From assembly GCF_008704655.1 (NCBI RefSeq), contig NZ_CP023688.1, positions 4,464,001 to 4,528,000 of the forward strand: a stretch of 64,000 nucleotides of DNA, given 5' to 3'. The stretch comes from Streptomyces rimosus. GTDB taxonomy: Bacteria > Actinomycetota > Actinomycetes > Streptomycetales > Streptomycetaceae. The notes below the pieces were generated by a model. The model did no database searches, was not told the origin of the DNA, and saw only the letters and a list, made by a program, of their open reading frames with translations. Both the position numbers and the translations under genes were made by a program. Positions 7,134-15,370 of the stretch are shown here, in pieces (the first letter of the stretch is position 1; every line of letters begins with the position of its first letter).

Positions 7134-7651
7134 TCCGTATCGTGACGGCGGCCCGCCTGGCCGGGCTGCGCGCCGACCTGGACTCTGCCGACGAACGTGT
7201 CCGGCAACTCCTGGGGACACTGGACGAGAACTGGGCTCGCTATCTGCGGTCAGTGCGGGAGCTGAGCGAGGAACACCAGGCCGCCGAATGGGACGCTCAG
7301 GTGGCGGCCGAGAAGGCTGCCGAACTACACCAGAGCAACGAGCAGATGCGACAGGCGTTCACCGCGGCCCTGCTGGTCATCGCCCGCCAGCAGCACCACA
7401 TCGGCGAGCTGGAACAGCACCTGGCCGCGGCCCGTACGGCGCCGTCGTGGCTGTACTTGCTGCGCAAGTACGGGGAGCCGCACAGCCTGCACCCCACTGC
7501 GGCGGCGGCCAAGGAGCACGCGGCCACCTGCGGCGCGTCGCGCACCGGCTGGACATCCTCCGACCTGCCGGCCGCCGAGGTCGCGTGGCGGGTGGAGGCC
7601 GTGGCCGTGGTGCCGGAGCAGGCGGCGGAGCGTGTGGCGGGGGCGGCATGA
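7130..7651 (+). CDS. Coiled-coil protein of unknown function
   Basis: It starts at ATG 7130, overlapping the GGDEF stop (ATGA). The product of 173 aa is predicted helical for residues 5-105, with heptad-like patterns (ADLDSADERVRQLLGTL, EKAAELHQSNEQMRQAF, HHIGELEQHLAAA). The C-terminal part (GEPHSLHPTAAAAKEHA, TGWTSSDLPAAEV) resembles small domains of actinophage and AICE proteins but I cannot name it. Tight coupling on both sides suggests it works with the GGDEF or DUF2637 proteins. Confidence 0.7.
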   Translation: MIRIVTAARLAGLRADLDSADERVRQLLGTLDENWARYLRSVRELSEEHQAAEWDAQVAAEKAAELHQSNEQMRQAFTAALLVIARQQHHIGELEQHLAAARTAPSWLYLLRKYGEPHSLHPTAAAAKEHAATCGASRTGWTSSDLPAAEVAWRVEAVAVVPEQAAERVAGAA

Positions 7652-8913
7652 GGCCGTCGAAGATGACCAGCGCGGCCGATGTCGAGGCGGCGGACCGGAC
7701 GCTGACGATCGGGTCGTGGACCATCACCATCGGCGCGATCGTCTACAGCGTCTTGACGGTCACCCCGCTGATGGCCGGCCACACCGCGCCCGGCTGGGTG
7801 TGGACCGCGCCGATTCTGCCGCTGGTGGTGGACTCGGCCGTGGTCATCGTCGTCCGGCTGGACGCCGCCCTGGCCCGCCTGCACGCGCAGGCGGCCCGCG
7901 ACGGCGCCACCCCGCGCCGGTCGGTGTGGCCGTTCCTGCTGCGCTGGCTGACCGGGCTGATGACGCTCGTGCTCAACGTCGGTGACTCCGCCCTGCGCGG
8001 CGATCTGGTCGGTGTCGGTGTGCACATCCCGGCGCCGCTGCTGCTGATCGTGAACGCCGAAGCAGCGCTGGCCTACCGCCGTGCCATTGCCGCGGCGCTG
8101 GTGCGCATCGAGCGTGAACAGCGCGAGCGGCAGGAGCGTGAACAGGCCGCGCGCCAGGAGCGGGAACGCCTGGCCCGCGAGGAGCGCGAGCGTGAACGCG
8201 AGCGCCGCGAACGCCTGGCGCGGGAAGAGCGTGAACAGGCGGAGCGGCTGGAGCGTGAACGCCGTGAACACGAGGCCGCCGAACAGCGCCAGGCTCGTGA
8301 ACACGCCGCCGCACTGGAGCGGGAGCGCCTGGCCAGCCAGGAGCGGCGAGCCGAAGCCGAACGCCAGGAAGCGGCCCGCATCCGTGAGGAGGAACGCACG
8401 GAGCGCCTGGCCCGTGAAGAGCGGGAACGGGAGGAACGGCGCCGTGAACAGGCGGCCCACCAGGCCCGTGAACAGGCCCGCATCGAGCGTGAACAGCGTG
8501 AACGCCAGGAGCGGGAACGCCTCGTACGGGAGCGGTCGCACACGGCCGATGCACAGCCCGCAAAGATCACTATGAACACCGCGGCGGAGGCCGTGAACAC
8601 ACCCGCCCCGGCACCCGTGAACACGTCGGTCCGGACGGCGGAGGCGGCCCGTGAACATCCGGCCGCCGCTGTTCACGCGGCGGCGCCGGCCGCGGCCATG
8701 CCTGGCATGAACAGCGCCGTGAACACCGGGCCGAAGCCCGTGAACACGGCCAAGCTCTCCGAGGACGAAGCACTCGAAGCCGTCCGGCAGAGCCTGGCCG
8801 ACGGGCTGACCGTCCGCGAGGCGGCCGACCGCACCGGCTGGTCGGTGGGCTGGGTCTCCGCCCGCTACCGCGACCTGCGGGCCGCACAGCAGCCGACCGC
8901 CGGGGCCGCGTGA
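7648..8913 (+). CDS. DUF2637 (SpdA-like) membrane protein with long charged coiled coil and HTH tail
   Basis: The product has 421 aa. Residues 15-150 hold four membrane segments (ITIGAIVYSVLTVTPLMAG, APILPLVVDSAVVIVV, LTGLMTLVLNVGDSAL, HIPAPLLLIVNAEAALAYR), the DUF2637 layout of plasmid-spread proteins. Residues 152-300 are an Arg/Glu/Gln coiled coil, then a disordered stretch with VNT repeats. The last 45 residues contain a helix-turn-helix (DGLTVREAADRTGWSVGWVS). I infer a membrane-anchored DNA-contacting role in intramycelial spread. The gene also carries the CGTGAACA repeat cluster. Confidence 0.8.
   Translation: MRPSKMTSAADVEAADRTLTIGSWTITIGAIVYSVLTVTPLMAGHTAPGWVWTAPILPLVVDSAVVIVVRLDAALARLHAQAARDGATPRRSVWPFLLRWLTGLMTLVLNVGDSALRGDLVGVGVHIPAPLLLIVNAEAALAYRRAIAAALVRIEREQRERQEREQAARQERERLAREERERERERRERLAREEREQAERLERERREHEAAEQRQAREHAAALERERLASQERRAEAERQEAARIREEERTERLAREEREREERRREQAAHQAREQARIEREQRERQERERLVRERSHTADAQPAKITMNTAAEAVNTPAPAPVNTSVRTAEAAREHPAAAVHAAAPAAAMPGMNSAVNTGPKPVNTAKLSEDEALEAVRQSLADGLTVREAADRTGWSVGWVSARYRDLRAAQQPTAGAA
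8050..8745 (+). repeat. Cluster of GTGAAC / CGTGAACA motifs inside the DUF2637 gene
   Basis: GTGAAC occurs at 8050, 8114, 8138, 8192, 8231, 8255, 8264, 8297, 8444, 8468, 8489, 8498, 8593, 8617, 8651, 8719 and 8740, and its complement GTTCAC at 8671. Thirteen of these extend to CGTGAACA. In the coiled-coil part, and again at 8650, the motif is read as Arg-Glu-Gln/His; elsewhere in the tail it is read one frame later as Val-Asn-Thr. Use in two frames implies selection on the DNA. By analogy with the repeated octamers bound by TraB proteins at clt loci, it may be a transfer site. Confidence 0.7.
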
Positions 8914-9296
8914 TGTCCCCGGCGTTCGGCAAGTGCTGGGATCCGTCCGGCACCCGATGGGGAGTTCCGACCTACCCCTGGCGCTATGCCCCGTCCGGGC
9001 TGGCCACCCGCCGCCAACTGCGGGCGCGTGGGCTGCGGCCCGGCGGGCAGCCGGTCGCCGCGCAGGTGATGCGCCAGTGCCGCTATGGCTCCGGCGTGGC
9101 CGTGGCCTACCTCTACGAGATCAAGCGCGCCAAGCCGGTCCGGCCGATGACGGCGGGCCGGCGGGCAGCGCTGGCCGCCGCGATGCGCGCGCGCCGCACC
9201 TGCCCGCAGTGCCGGCAGGACGCCGGCTACTGCATCCCCCGCTCCCTCGGCACGTGCGTGCCCTGCGCCTACCCCGACGCCCCGCACGCCGCCTGA
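8913..9296 (+). CDS. RRQRL-motif zinc-binding-like protein
   Basis: ATG 8913 overlaps the DUF2637 stop by 1 bp; GTG 8910 is also possible. The product (127 aa) has an RRQLRARGLRPGGQP motif at about 30-45 and a C-terminal zinc-ribbon-like region (CPQCRQDAGYCIPRSLGTC, VPCAY), the layout of proteins called RRQRL-motif zinc-binding proteins in actinomycete elements. Metal binding is likely from four to five cysteines; its partner is unknown. Context in the coupled block suggests a transfer-accessory role. Confidence 0.75.
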   Translation: MSPAFGKCWDPSGTRWGVPTYPWRYAPSGLATRRQLRARGLRPGGQPVAAQVMRQCRYGSGVAVAYLYEIKRAKPVRPMTAGRRAALAAAMRARRTCPQCRQDAGYCIPRSLGTCVPCAYPDAPHAA

Positions 9297-9328
9297 CCTC
9301 ACACTTTCAGCTTGATGGGAGTACCACC

Positions 9329-9661
9329 GTGACGGAACACCCTGCCCTGACCGTGGCCTCGCAGGCCCGCGCCATCCGCGCCCTGGCGGTCCTGGCCGAC
9401 CGGTTCGCCATCTTGCCCAGTACCAGCTTCACCGTGGGCACGGTGTGCGGACCCGACGGCATCGAAGAGGGCATCCACATCGATCTGCACGCCTGCGCCG
9501 CGGACTTCGAAGCCTGGCGCGCCGCCCTCGGCATCGATCCCTGCGGCATCGAGTACAGCGAACTGAGCAGGTGCCACTGCCTGCGCGCCTACACCGCGTA
9601 CGAGGGCGTGCCCGTCCAGCTCACCGGCTACCTGCCCTACCCCGTTATGACCGCTGCCTGA
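9329..9661 (+). CDS. Hypothetical AICE protein, 110 aa
   Basis: The start is GTG 9329 with TGGGAG upstream; the frame stays open further upstream but overlaps the previous gene. The product begins VTEHPALTVASQARAIRAL and has a mixed alpha/beta pattern (FTVGTVCGPDGIEEGIHID, LHACAADFEAWRAAL). I recognise no catalytic motif. It is separated from the previous gene by 32 bp and followed by a strong hairpin, so it probably ends the first transcription block. Confidence 0.7.
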   Translation: MTEHPALTVASQARAIRALAVLADRFAILPSTSFTVGTVCGPDGIEEGIHIDLHACAADFEAWRAALGIDPCGIEYSELSRCHCLRAYTAYEGVPVQLTGYLPYPVMTAA

Positions 9662-9663
9662 CA

Positions 9664-9705
9664 GCCGCCCGCGGTCCCGGACTCCATGCCGGGGCCGTGG
9701 GCGGC
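9664..9705 (+). terminator. Terminator hairpin after the 110-aa gene
   Basis: Arms 9664-9680 and 9689-9705 pair along 17 positions with two G:U pairs and an 8-nt loop, directly after the stop at 9661. A second small hairpin (CCGGAC/GTCCGG, 9705-9716) follows before the ribosome site of the next gene. Confidence 0.7.
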
Positions 9706-9744
9706 CGGACAGTCCGGCCCACTGACGGGGAAGGAGGGGCCCTC

Positions 9745-9969
9745 TTGAGCTGCACGGAGGGAACCGGAACCCATTTCTTCATCCTGACGGTCGAAAGCCC
9801 TGGCTACGCCATGTGCACGCAGACCGGCACTTTCACCCCGCGGCCCGGATCCACGCGGGAGGAAGCCTTCAACCGCATCTATGCGCAGGTCGTTCGCGGC
9901 AAGCCGGAACTGGCCCGACCCAACGTCGTCTTCTTCAGCCTCGACCGCAACGACCTGGAGGCATCGTGA
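9745..9969 (+). CDS. Hypothetical 74-aa protein with TTG start
   Basis: The ribosome site AAGGAGGGG (9731-9739) decides for TTG 9745 as start; no ATG or GTG lies at a usable distance. The product has a small beta-rich fold (THFFILTVESPGYAMCTQTG, then an AFNRIYAQVV helix). Its stop overlaps the following GTG start (GTGA). The function is unknown; this is a typical small passenger of the element's backbone. Confidence 0.65.
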   Translation: MSCTEGTGTHFFILTVESPGYAMCTQTGTFTPRPGSTREEAFNRIYAQVVRGKPELARPNVVFFSLDRNDLEAS

Positions 9970-10262
9970 AGCGCCACCGCCTGGTCCTGCCCGTCGCGGT
10001 CGCGGTCGGCGCGGTCTACGCCGTGGCGATCGGCTGGCGACTGGCCTCCTACCACGTGCCGCTGGCGATGCTCGCGGCGTGCGCCGGTGCCCTGTTCATG
10101 ACCGCGTTCACGCTGGTGCTGCGCATCGCCGAGGCGCGCTCGACCGTCGTGCACCGCTGCCGCATGGAGGGCTGCACCTTCATGGTGCAGGTCCGCCACG
10201 TGGACGCGGTGGAAAACCGGCGCTGGCAGGAGATCGCCGCCGCCCACCCGCACCGCTTCTGA
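9966..10262 (+). CDS. Small membrane protein with C-terminal Cys/His motif
   Basis: It starts at GTG 9966, overlapping the previous stop by 4 bp. The product has 98 aa. Residues 5-55 form two membrane segments (LVLPVAVAVGAVYAVAIGW, LAMLAACAGALFMTAFTLV). The tail has CRMEGC and, 35 residues later, HPHRF, a C2H2-like arrangement facing the cytoplasm. It may bind zinc or DNA near the membrane, which is inference. It belongs to a three-gene run ending at 10488. Confidence 0.65.
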   Translation: MKRHRLVLPVAVAVGAVYAVAIGWRLASYHVPLAMLAACAGALFMTAFTLVLRIAEARSTVVHRCRMEGCTFMVQVRHVDAVENRRWQEIAAAHPHRF

Positions 10263-10275
10263 CAAAGGGGCTGCT

Positions 10276-10488
10276 GTGTCCGTGCTCAAGCAGATCTTTA
10301 CGCCGCGCCCGTCGCTGCGGCAGATCCGTACCGCTCCCGATGACCTGGTACTGGAAGCCGACGAGTATTTGCGCCAGGCCGTGAGCTGCGAAGACACCGG
10401 GGACTACGCGGCGATGACCGCGTACGCCGCGGTCGCCTCGGCCAAGGTCACGCTCGCTGCGTACCTGCGCGACGCCGACCACAACTAA
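10276..10488 (+). CDS. Hypothetical helical protein, 70 aa
   Basis: The start is GTG 10276 after AAAGGGG. The product is acidic and helical (DDLVLEADEYLRQAVSCED, YAAMTAYAAVASAKVTLAAYL), of the kind often seen in actinomycete elements; no motif is recognised. It ends the small-gene run directly before the second copy of the conserved hairpin leader. Confidence 0.65.
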   Translation: MSVLKQIFTPRPSLRQIRTAPDDLVLEADEYLRQAVSCEDTGDYAAMTAYAAVASAKVTLAAYLRDADHN

Positions 10489-10494
10489 ACGGTC

Positions 10495-10530
10495 GCCCCC
10501 GGCCCGCTTTCTCAGGGCCTGGCCGGGGGC
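10495..10530 (+). repeat. Conserved hairpin leader, copy 2
   Basis: Arms 10495-10504 and 10521-10530 (GCCCCCGGCC/GGCCGGGGGC) pair perfectly with a 16-nt loop CGCTTTCTCAGGGCCT, the same loop as copy 1 at 5508-5541. The downstream CCTTCGAGAGGA also matches. It lies between the 70-aa gene and the large membrane-protein gene, and may terminate the first transcript or attenuate the second. Confidence 0.7.
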
Positions 10531-10561
10531 GTCCTACCCCTTCGAGAGGAGCCCTCTCAGC

Positions 10562-13168
10562 ATGCCGGAAATCATCACGCCGGCCGAACCGGTCGAAGAA
10601 ATCTCCACTCCCACGGGTCCGAACCCGCCGGCGCCCGACCCCGAACCGCCGCCGACGCTGGACCTGCCCGCCCCCGGCCCGGACCCCGAACCCGCACCGG
10701 ACCCGGACGCCGGAGACGCAGGCGACGAAGCCGAGGACGATGAAGAGGTTGAGCCGCAGCCCGTGGGGCTGCCGGCCGTGCCGCTGCTGGCCAACGCCAT
10801 CAACCTGTCCACCGTCGGCGTGTGCAGCAGCCTCAATGCCGTCGGACCGATCGCCGCCATCGCCGCGGGCGGCGTGGCCGCGGCCGGTGTCGGCGCGCTG
10901 GGCCTGGCCACCGTGCGCTCCGCCCGCAGTGCACAGCAGCGCCGGGCGGAGGCGGCCACGACCACGCGTGCCGGCCGGACGGGTGGCACGGGTACGTCGA
11001 ACAGCTCAGGCCGCGGCAGGGACAGGGTCCGGTCCGGCGCTGCGGGCGGTGCCGGCAGCGGCAACCGCGGCGGGCCCGGTGGCCGTCGGGGCGCCGCCGG
11101 TGGCGGCGGAGCGGCCCGTGGGCGATCAGGTGGCCGTTTCGGCTCCGGCGGAGGCGGCGGGCCAGCCGGAGCCCGGGTGAACCGCCGCTTCGGCGGGGGC
11201 GGCGGCGGTGGGCGCGGCCTCTTCGGCCGCGGGCCCTCTTCGGCCGGTGCCAACGGCGCCTCGCGCGGCGGGGGCCGTACGGGTGCGGCGAGCGGCGGTT
11301 TCGGGGGCCGGAAGTCGGACCGAGCCGCAGGCTCCGGTGGCTTCCTGCCGAGTCGGCGCGGCACCGGCCGCGGCGCCTCCGGCGGGAACCCCGGTACGGG
11401 CACTGCCGGTTCCGGTGGGCGGGGGAAGAACCGGGCGGGCCGCTTCGATGCGGCGGCCGGGCACCGCTCCTCGGGCGTGTCATCGCTCGGTCGGGGCAGG
11501 GGCTTCGGTCGTGGGGGCCGCTCCGGTTCCGGGTTCGGGTCCGGCTCTGGCTTCGGCGCCCGCGGTGGCGGCAGGGGGCAGGGCTGGTTCTCCGGGCGGG
11601 GCAACGGGGGCGGGCGCCGCGGCGCCGGCGGCTTCTTCGGGGGCCGTGGCACCGGGCGGCACGGCTTCGGTGCTTCCGGTACGGGCAAGCACCGCGGTGG
11701 CCTGGGCTCTGGCAGGGGGGCGGGCTGGTTCAAGCCGGGCCATAAGGGCCGGGCCGCCGGCGCGGGCCGTCTGCGCGGGGCGGGCCGGGCGACGGTCAAG
11801 GCCGCACTGGGTCGCGTTTCGCGAGCCCGGCAGGCAGCCGGGCAGTGGCTGCGACGCTGGGGCGGGCGCCTCGCCGCATGGCTGCGGCGGTGGCGCAGCC
11901 GGGCCGGAACCTGGGCCAAAGCCAAGCTGACGCGCACCTGGCAGGCCACGGGCGGGATGCGGCGCCGCAACCTGGCGCGACTGCGACGGTGGCGCGGCCA
12001 GGCCGGTACCTGGGCCAAGGCCAAGTTGACGCGGGCCTGGCAGGTCACGCGCCTGTGGCGGCGCCGCAACCTGGCGAAGCTGCGGCACCTGCTGCGGCTG
12101 GCCGCCGCCGTGTTCTTCGCGACCGTGGCGGCGCTCGCGGTGATGCCGCCGGCGCTGTTCGTCGGCGCCGTCTCCAACGTCCCCGCCGCTCTCAGCAAGC
12201 GGTTCCGCTTCACCAACCACGGAATGCCCTGGCCGGGCCGGGTCTTCCGCAAGGTCTGGCAGGGCCTGGCAAGCGCCTCTAGGCGCCGTCTGTTCTCCCA
12301 GCTTTCCGGCATGGCCACGCCGATCACCGGTAACCGCGGGCACGTCGGCCACCTCTGTGACGACCCCGGCGCCGACACCAGCGCACCGGCCGCCAACGAA
12401 ACCACAGCTGAAAGGGGTGGGCACGTGAGTGTCTTTGCCACCTCCGCCGAAGAAGTCGCCAACACCTACGCGGCCTACGACCCGCCCGCGATGGCGGCCG
12501 TGGCCGCCGAGTACAAGGGCCTGCCGGATGCCATCCGCAACATCAACGGTGCGGTGATGGCGCTGGCGGAGAACTCCGCCGTCTACTACCCGATGGACCC
12601 GGCCATGGCCGAGGGCGTCGCGCAGGTCGCGCAGGTGCTGGAGGCCACCGCCGCCTACGCCGACGAGATCGAACCGACCTTCAGTCAGGTTCACGACCTG
12701 GACATCATGCGCCTGGAGAACCCCCGGACCAACGAGCACTGGTGGAACGTCGGCGGCATCGATGGCGACGGCGCCCTGTGGGCCAAACCGTCCGTGCTGG
12801 CCACCGCCGCCGAAGAGGTCAGCGGCGTCTACGAGCAGTGGTCCCCGGAAGCGTACGCGGACGCGGCCACCAATCCGGCCATGATCGTAGGCGCGGAGTA
12901 CGAGGGGGTGCCCATCGGGCTGGAGCACCTGGCGCAGGCCGTGACCTACCTGGCCACCCGGTCCGCCGAGTGCTACCCGGTCGATCCGTGCATCGCCGAG
13001 ATGGTCTCCGACGTGGTGCACGGGCTGCGCAAGGCCGTCTCCGCCGCCATGGAACTCCAGCCGGCCTTCCGCCGCCTGCACTCCGAGGAGATCGACCACA
13101 ACGAGAACCCCCGCACCAACGAGCATATGTGGAACACCCCGCGTGAGGGGGGAACGCAGCGTGTTTGA
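10562..13168 (+). CDS. Large Gly/Arg-rich membrane protein with duplicated C-terminal domain
   Basis: ATG 10562 follows CGAGAGGAG. Of 868 aa, residues 1-70 are Pro/acidic, 75-125 hold one or two membrane segments, 140-400 are Gly/Arg/Ser low complexity, 410-530 are Arg/Trp/Ala-rich amphipathic helices, and 515-545 form another membrane segment. Residues 622-865 are two copies of an about 110-aa domain, each with SAEEV or TAAEEV at the start, YPMDP or YPVDP in the middle and ENPRTNEH at the end. A GTG at 12425 with AAAGGGG upstream could start the C-terminal domain alone. Its place before the translocase suggests a conjugation pore or spread protein; I do not recognise the family. Confidence 0.72.
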   Translation: MPEIITPAEPVEEISTPTGPNPPAPDPEPPPTLDLPAPGPDPEPAPDPDAGDAGDEAEDDEEVEPQPVGLPAVPLLANAINLSTVGVCSSLNAVGPIAAIAAGGVAAAGVGALGLATVRSARSAQQRRAEAATTTRAGRTGGTGTSNSSGRGRDRVRSGAAGGAGSGNRGGPGGRRGAAGGGGAARGRSGGRFGSGGGGGPAGARVNRRFGGGGGGGRGLFGRGPSSAGANGASRGGGRTGAASGGFGGRKSDRAAGSGGFLPSRRGTGRGASGGNPGTGTAGSGGRGKNRAGRFDAAAGHRSSGVSSLGRGRGFGRGGRSGSGFGSGSGFGARGGGRGQGWFSGRGNGGGRRGAGGFFGGRGTGRHGFGASGTGKHRGGLGSGRGAGWFKPGHKGRAAGAGRLRGAGRATVKAALGRVSRARQAAGQWLRRWGGRLAAWLRRWRSRAGTWAKAKLTRTWQATGGMRRRNLARLRRWRGQAGTWAKAKLTRAWQVTRLWRRRNLAKLRHLLRLAAAVFFATVAALAVMPPALFVGAVSNVPAALSKRFRFTNHGMPWPGRVFRKVWQGLASASRRRLFSQLSGMATPITGNRGHVGHLCDDPGADTSAPAANETTAERGGHVSVFATSAEEVANTYAAYDPPAMAAVAAEYKGLPDAIRNINGAVMALAENSAVYYPMDPAMAEGVAQVAQVLEATAAYADEIEPTFSQVHDLDIMRLENPRTNEHWWNVGGIDGDGALWAKPSVLATAAEEVSGVYEQWSPEAYADAATNPAMIVGAEYEGVPIGLEHLAQAVTYLATRSAECYPVDPCIAEMVSDVVHGLRKAVSAAMELQPAFRRLHSEEIDHNENPRTNEHMWNTPREGGTQRV

Positions 13169-15356
13169 GCTGGACTGGCAGGGCCGCCACACCCTGAACA
13201 CCGGGGCCGCGACCGCAGTTACCTCCGCGCTCGCCGTCTCCTCCCTGACCTACGTGAGCGGGGTGGACCCGCTGTGGGATGCAGGGATCGCCGCGGCCGG
13301 GGCTCTGGGCAGCGTGCTGGCCGGGGCCCGCAGCGGGCACCTGCCCGCCACTCTCACCTACCGCGCCGGCCTGTGGGCCGGCGCGGGGGCATGGTCGTGG
13401 TGGGCCGCCGCGGACGGCCCGCCCTGGTCCTGGCCATGCCTGGCCGCGCTCGCCGGCGGCGCCGCCTTCGGCCGCCTGACCTGGAACGCCATCGGCCGCC
13501 ACGAGAGCGCGGAGAAGCTGCGCCGCCGCAAGGCTGCCTGGGACGCGCAGGAGGCCGCGCGGCAGGAGCGGCACGATGCGTGGGGCGAACAGTGGAAGCA
13601 GCGCCTGGCCCGCATCACCAAGCTGGAGGGCTGCCGCATCGTGGCGATTCAGCCGTGGGCGGCCAACACCGGCTACACCGTAGAGGTGGAGCTGCCCGGC
13701 GGCGCCACCTGGAACCAGCTCAAGCGCTTCGAAGAGGCGCTGGGGTCCGATCTGCGGCTGCCGGAGGGGTGCGGGGTGGAGGTGGCTGGCGGGCGCCGCA
13801 AGGGCACCGCCATCATCCGCGTCGCCACCGTCAACGTCATCGAGCAGACCATCCCCTTCCCCGCCGATCTGTCCCCGACCAGCATCGATGACGAGTTCGC
13901 CATCGGGCTGCACAAGGACGGCACGTACGCGAAGGGCTCGCTGGCCTTCCAGTGCGGCCTGGGCATCGGCGACACCGGGTCGGGCAAGACCAACACCCTC
14001 AACGTCATCAACGCACAGCTCGTGCGTACCGTGGACGCGCTGGTGTGGCACATCGACACCACCGGCGCCGGCCTGTCGCTGCCCTGGCTGACCTCGTGGG
14101 CCATCGACGGCACCCACCAGCGGCCGGTCATCGACTGGACCGCGCCCACCCTGGACGAGGCGCGGGCGCTGCTCACCATGGCGATCCAGATCATCGAGGC
14201 GCGCAAGCGCCGCTATCAGCAGGTGATGCGCCAGGCCAACGACACCAAACTCCCGGTCAGCCCGGAGATTCCCGCGATCATCATCGTGGTGGACGAGACG
14301 GCCGACCTGCCGCGCGACATCAAAGGCATGATCGAAACGGTGATGAACACCGGGCGTGCGGTGCGCGTACGGGTCAAGGTCTCATCCCTGCGGGCCACCA
14401 CCGATTCGGTGCCCGTGGCAGTCCGGAAGCGCGCGAAGTGGCGCTGGGGGATGTACGTCACCGACCCGGAGGAACTGGCGTATCTGTTCTCCGGCTACCA
14501 GAAGGTGGACCCCAGCGACGCCCCGTGGCCGGGGTGCGGCTTCAACGCCTACAACAGCACCAAGCCACGGCCGTGCAAGGCGTTCCAGCTCACGCCGCAG
14601 CGCATGGACCGCATCGCCGCGGCCGTCAGCGCCCGCCGCCCCGTCCTGGACAAGATCTCGTGCGAGGTGCCGCACGGCCGCTACTACCCCTCGCGGTGGG
14701 CGCGGGTCCTGCCGCGCCTGTATGAGGGGGAGCAACTGCACGCGGTCACCCGGCCCTACACCGCCGTGCCCGTCGTCCCCGTGCCCACCGCCGCACCGCA
14801 AAGCGGCCCGGCCCCGGCATCGGGCGCGGTGCCCGGCGGGCCGGGGGCGGGCATTCGTCCCGGCAGCCCGGAATGGAACCGGCTCTTTCCCCGCCGCGGC
14901 GACGCGACCACGCCCGCCGCACCGGAGGAGAAACCGGCAGCGCCGGCCGATCCGCCGGACGGCCGGCTGCGGCTGGTGGTCAACAACACCGACCGGCCGC
15001 AGAACCCGCCGGAGGCTCCCCCGGAGCCGCCCGCCCCGGCGCACAGCGACCCGGCCCCGGCACAGAAGCCGGAACCGCCGAGGCCACCGGAGCAGGCGAA
15101 GCCGACATCGGCGGAGCCCCAACCGACCGCACAGGATGCGGCGATGCGGCTGGTGCTGGACGCGGGCCCGGACGGCACCGGCCCCTCCCGCATGGAAGCG
15201 GACCTGAAGGCCATGGGCTACAGCACCCACCGCACCACCATCTCCGGATGGCTGCGCCTGTGGGCCGCCGCCGCAGAGGTCTTCCAGATGGGCAGCGGAA
15301 CGCAGACGTACTACGTCCACCGCAGCTACGTCTCCGGCCGTCCCCCCTCTGCCTGA
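13161..15356 (+). CDS. TraB/FtsK-type conjugative DNA translocase
   Basis: I chose GTG 13161 because GAGGGGGGAA stands 6 nt upstream; GTG 13143 is the longer alternative. The product has 731 aa: membrane segments at about 10-110, an AAA motor with Walker A GDTGSGKTN (about 270) and Walker B IIIVVDETADL (about 373), a Pro/Ala-rich linker (540-655) and a C-terminal winged-helix-like domain (MRLVLDAGPDGTGPSRMEA onward). Streptomyces TraB proteins form hexameric pores that move double-stranded DNA and read repeated octamers through the C-terminal domain. It overlaps the preceding gene by 8 bp, so it is co-translated. Confidence 0.92.
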   Translation: MFELDWQGRHTLNTGAATAVTSALAVSSLTYVSGVDPLWDAGIAAAGALGSVLAGARSGHLPATLTYRAGLWAGAGAWSWWAAADGPPWSWPCLAALAGGAAFGRLTWNAIGRHESAEKLRRRKAAWDAQEAARQERHDAWGEQWKQRLARITKLEGCRIVAIQPWAANTGYTVEVELPGGATWNQLKRFEEALGSDLRLPEGCGVEVAGGRRKGTAIIRVATVNVIEQTIPFPADLSPTSIDDEFAIGLHKDGTYAKGSLAFQCGLGIGDTGSGKTNTLNVINAQLVRTVDALVWHIDTTGAGLSLPWLTSWAIDGTHQRPVIDWTAPTLDEARALLTMAIQIIEARKRRYQQVMRQANDTKLPVSPEIPAIIIVVDETADLPRDIKGMIETVMNTGRAVRVRVKVSSLRATTDSVPVAVRKRAKWRWGMYVTDPEELAYLFSGYQKVDPSDAPWPGCGFNAYNSTKPRPCKAFQLTPQRMDRIAAAVSARRPVLDKISCEVPHGRYYPSRWARVLPRLYEGEQLHAVTRPYTAVPVVPVPTAAPQSGPAPASGAVPGGPGAGIRPGSPEWNRLFPRRGDATTPAAPEEKPAAPADPPDGRLRLVVNNTDRPQNPPEAPPEPPAPAHSDPAPAQKPEPPRPPEQAKPTSAEPQPTAQDAAMRLVLDAGPDGTGPSRMEADLKAMGYSTHRTTISGWLRLWAAAAEVFQMGSGTQTYYVHRSYVSGRPPSA

Positions 15357-15370
15357 CGGTCACTCTGTGT

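Noticed and set aside
7297..8676. Long minus-strand frame opposite the DUF2637 gene
   Set aside because: The frame is a mirror of the biased Arg/Glu codons and the CGTGAACA repeats (it reads as FTLFAL-type repeats); there is no start signal.
8113..8746. CRISPR array as explanation of the repeats in the DUF2637 gene
   Set aside because: The repeat unit is only 8 bp, spacing is irregular, and the stretch is a continuous coding frame.
10534..12465. Long minus-strand frame of 643 codons opposite the Gly/Arg-rich gene
   Set aside because: It is Pro/Arg low complexity produced by GC-rich codons of the real gene on the plus strand; no ribosome site.
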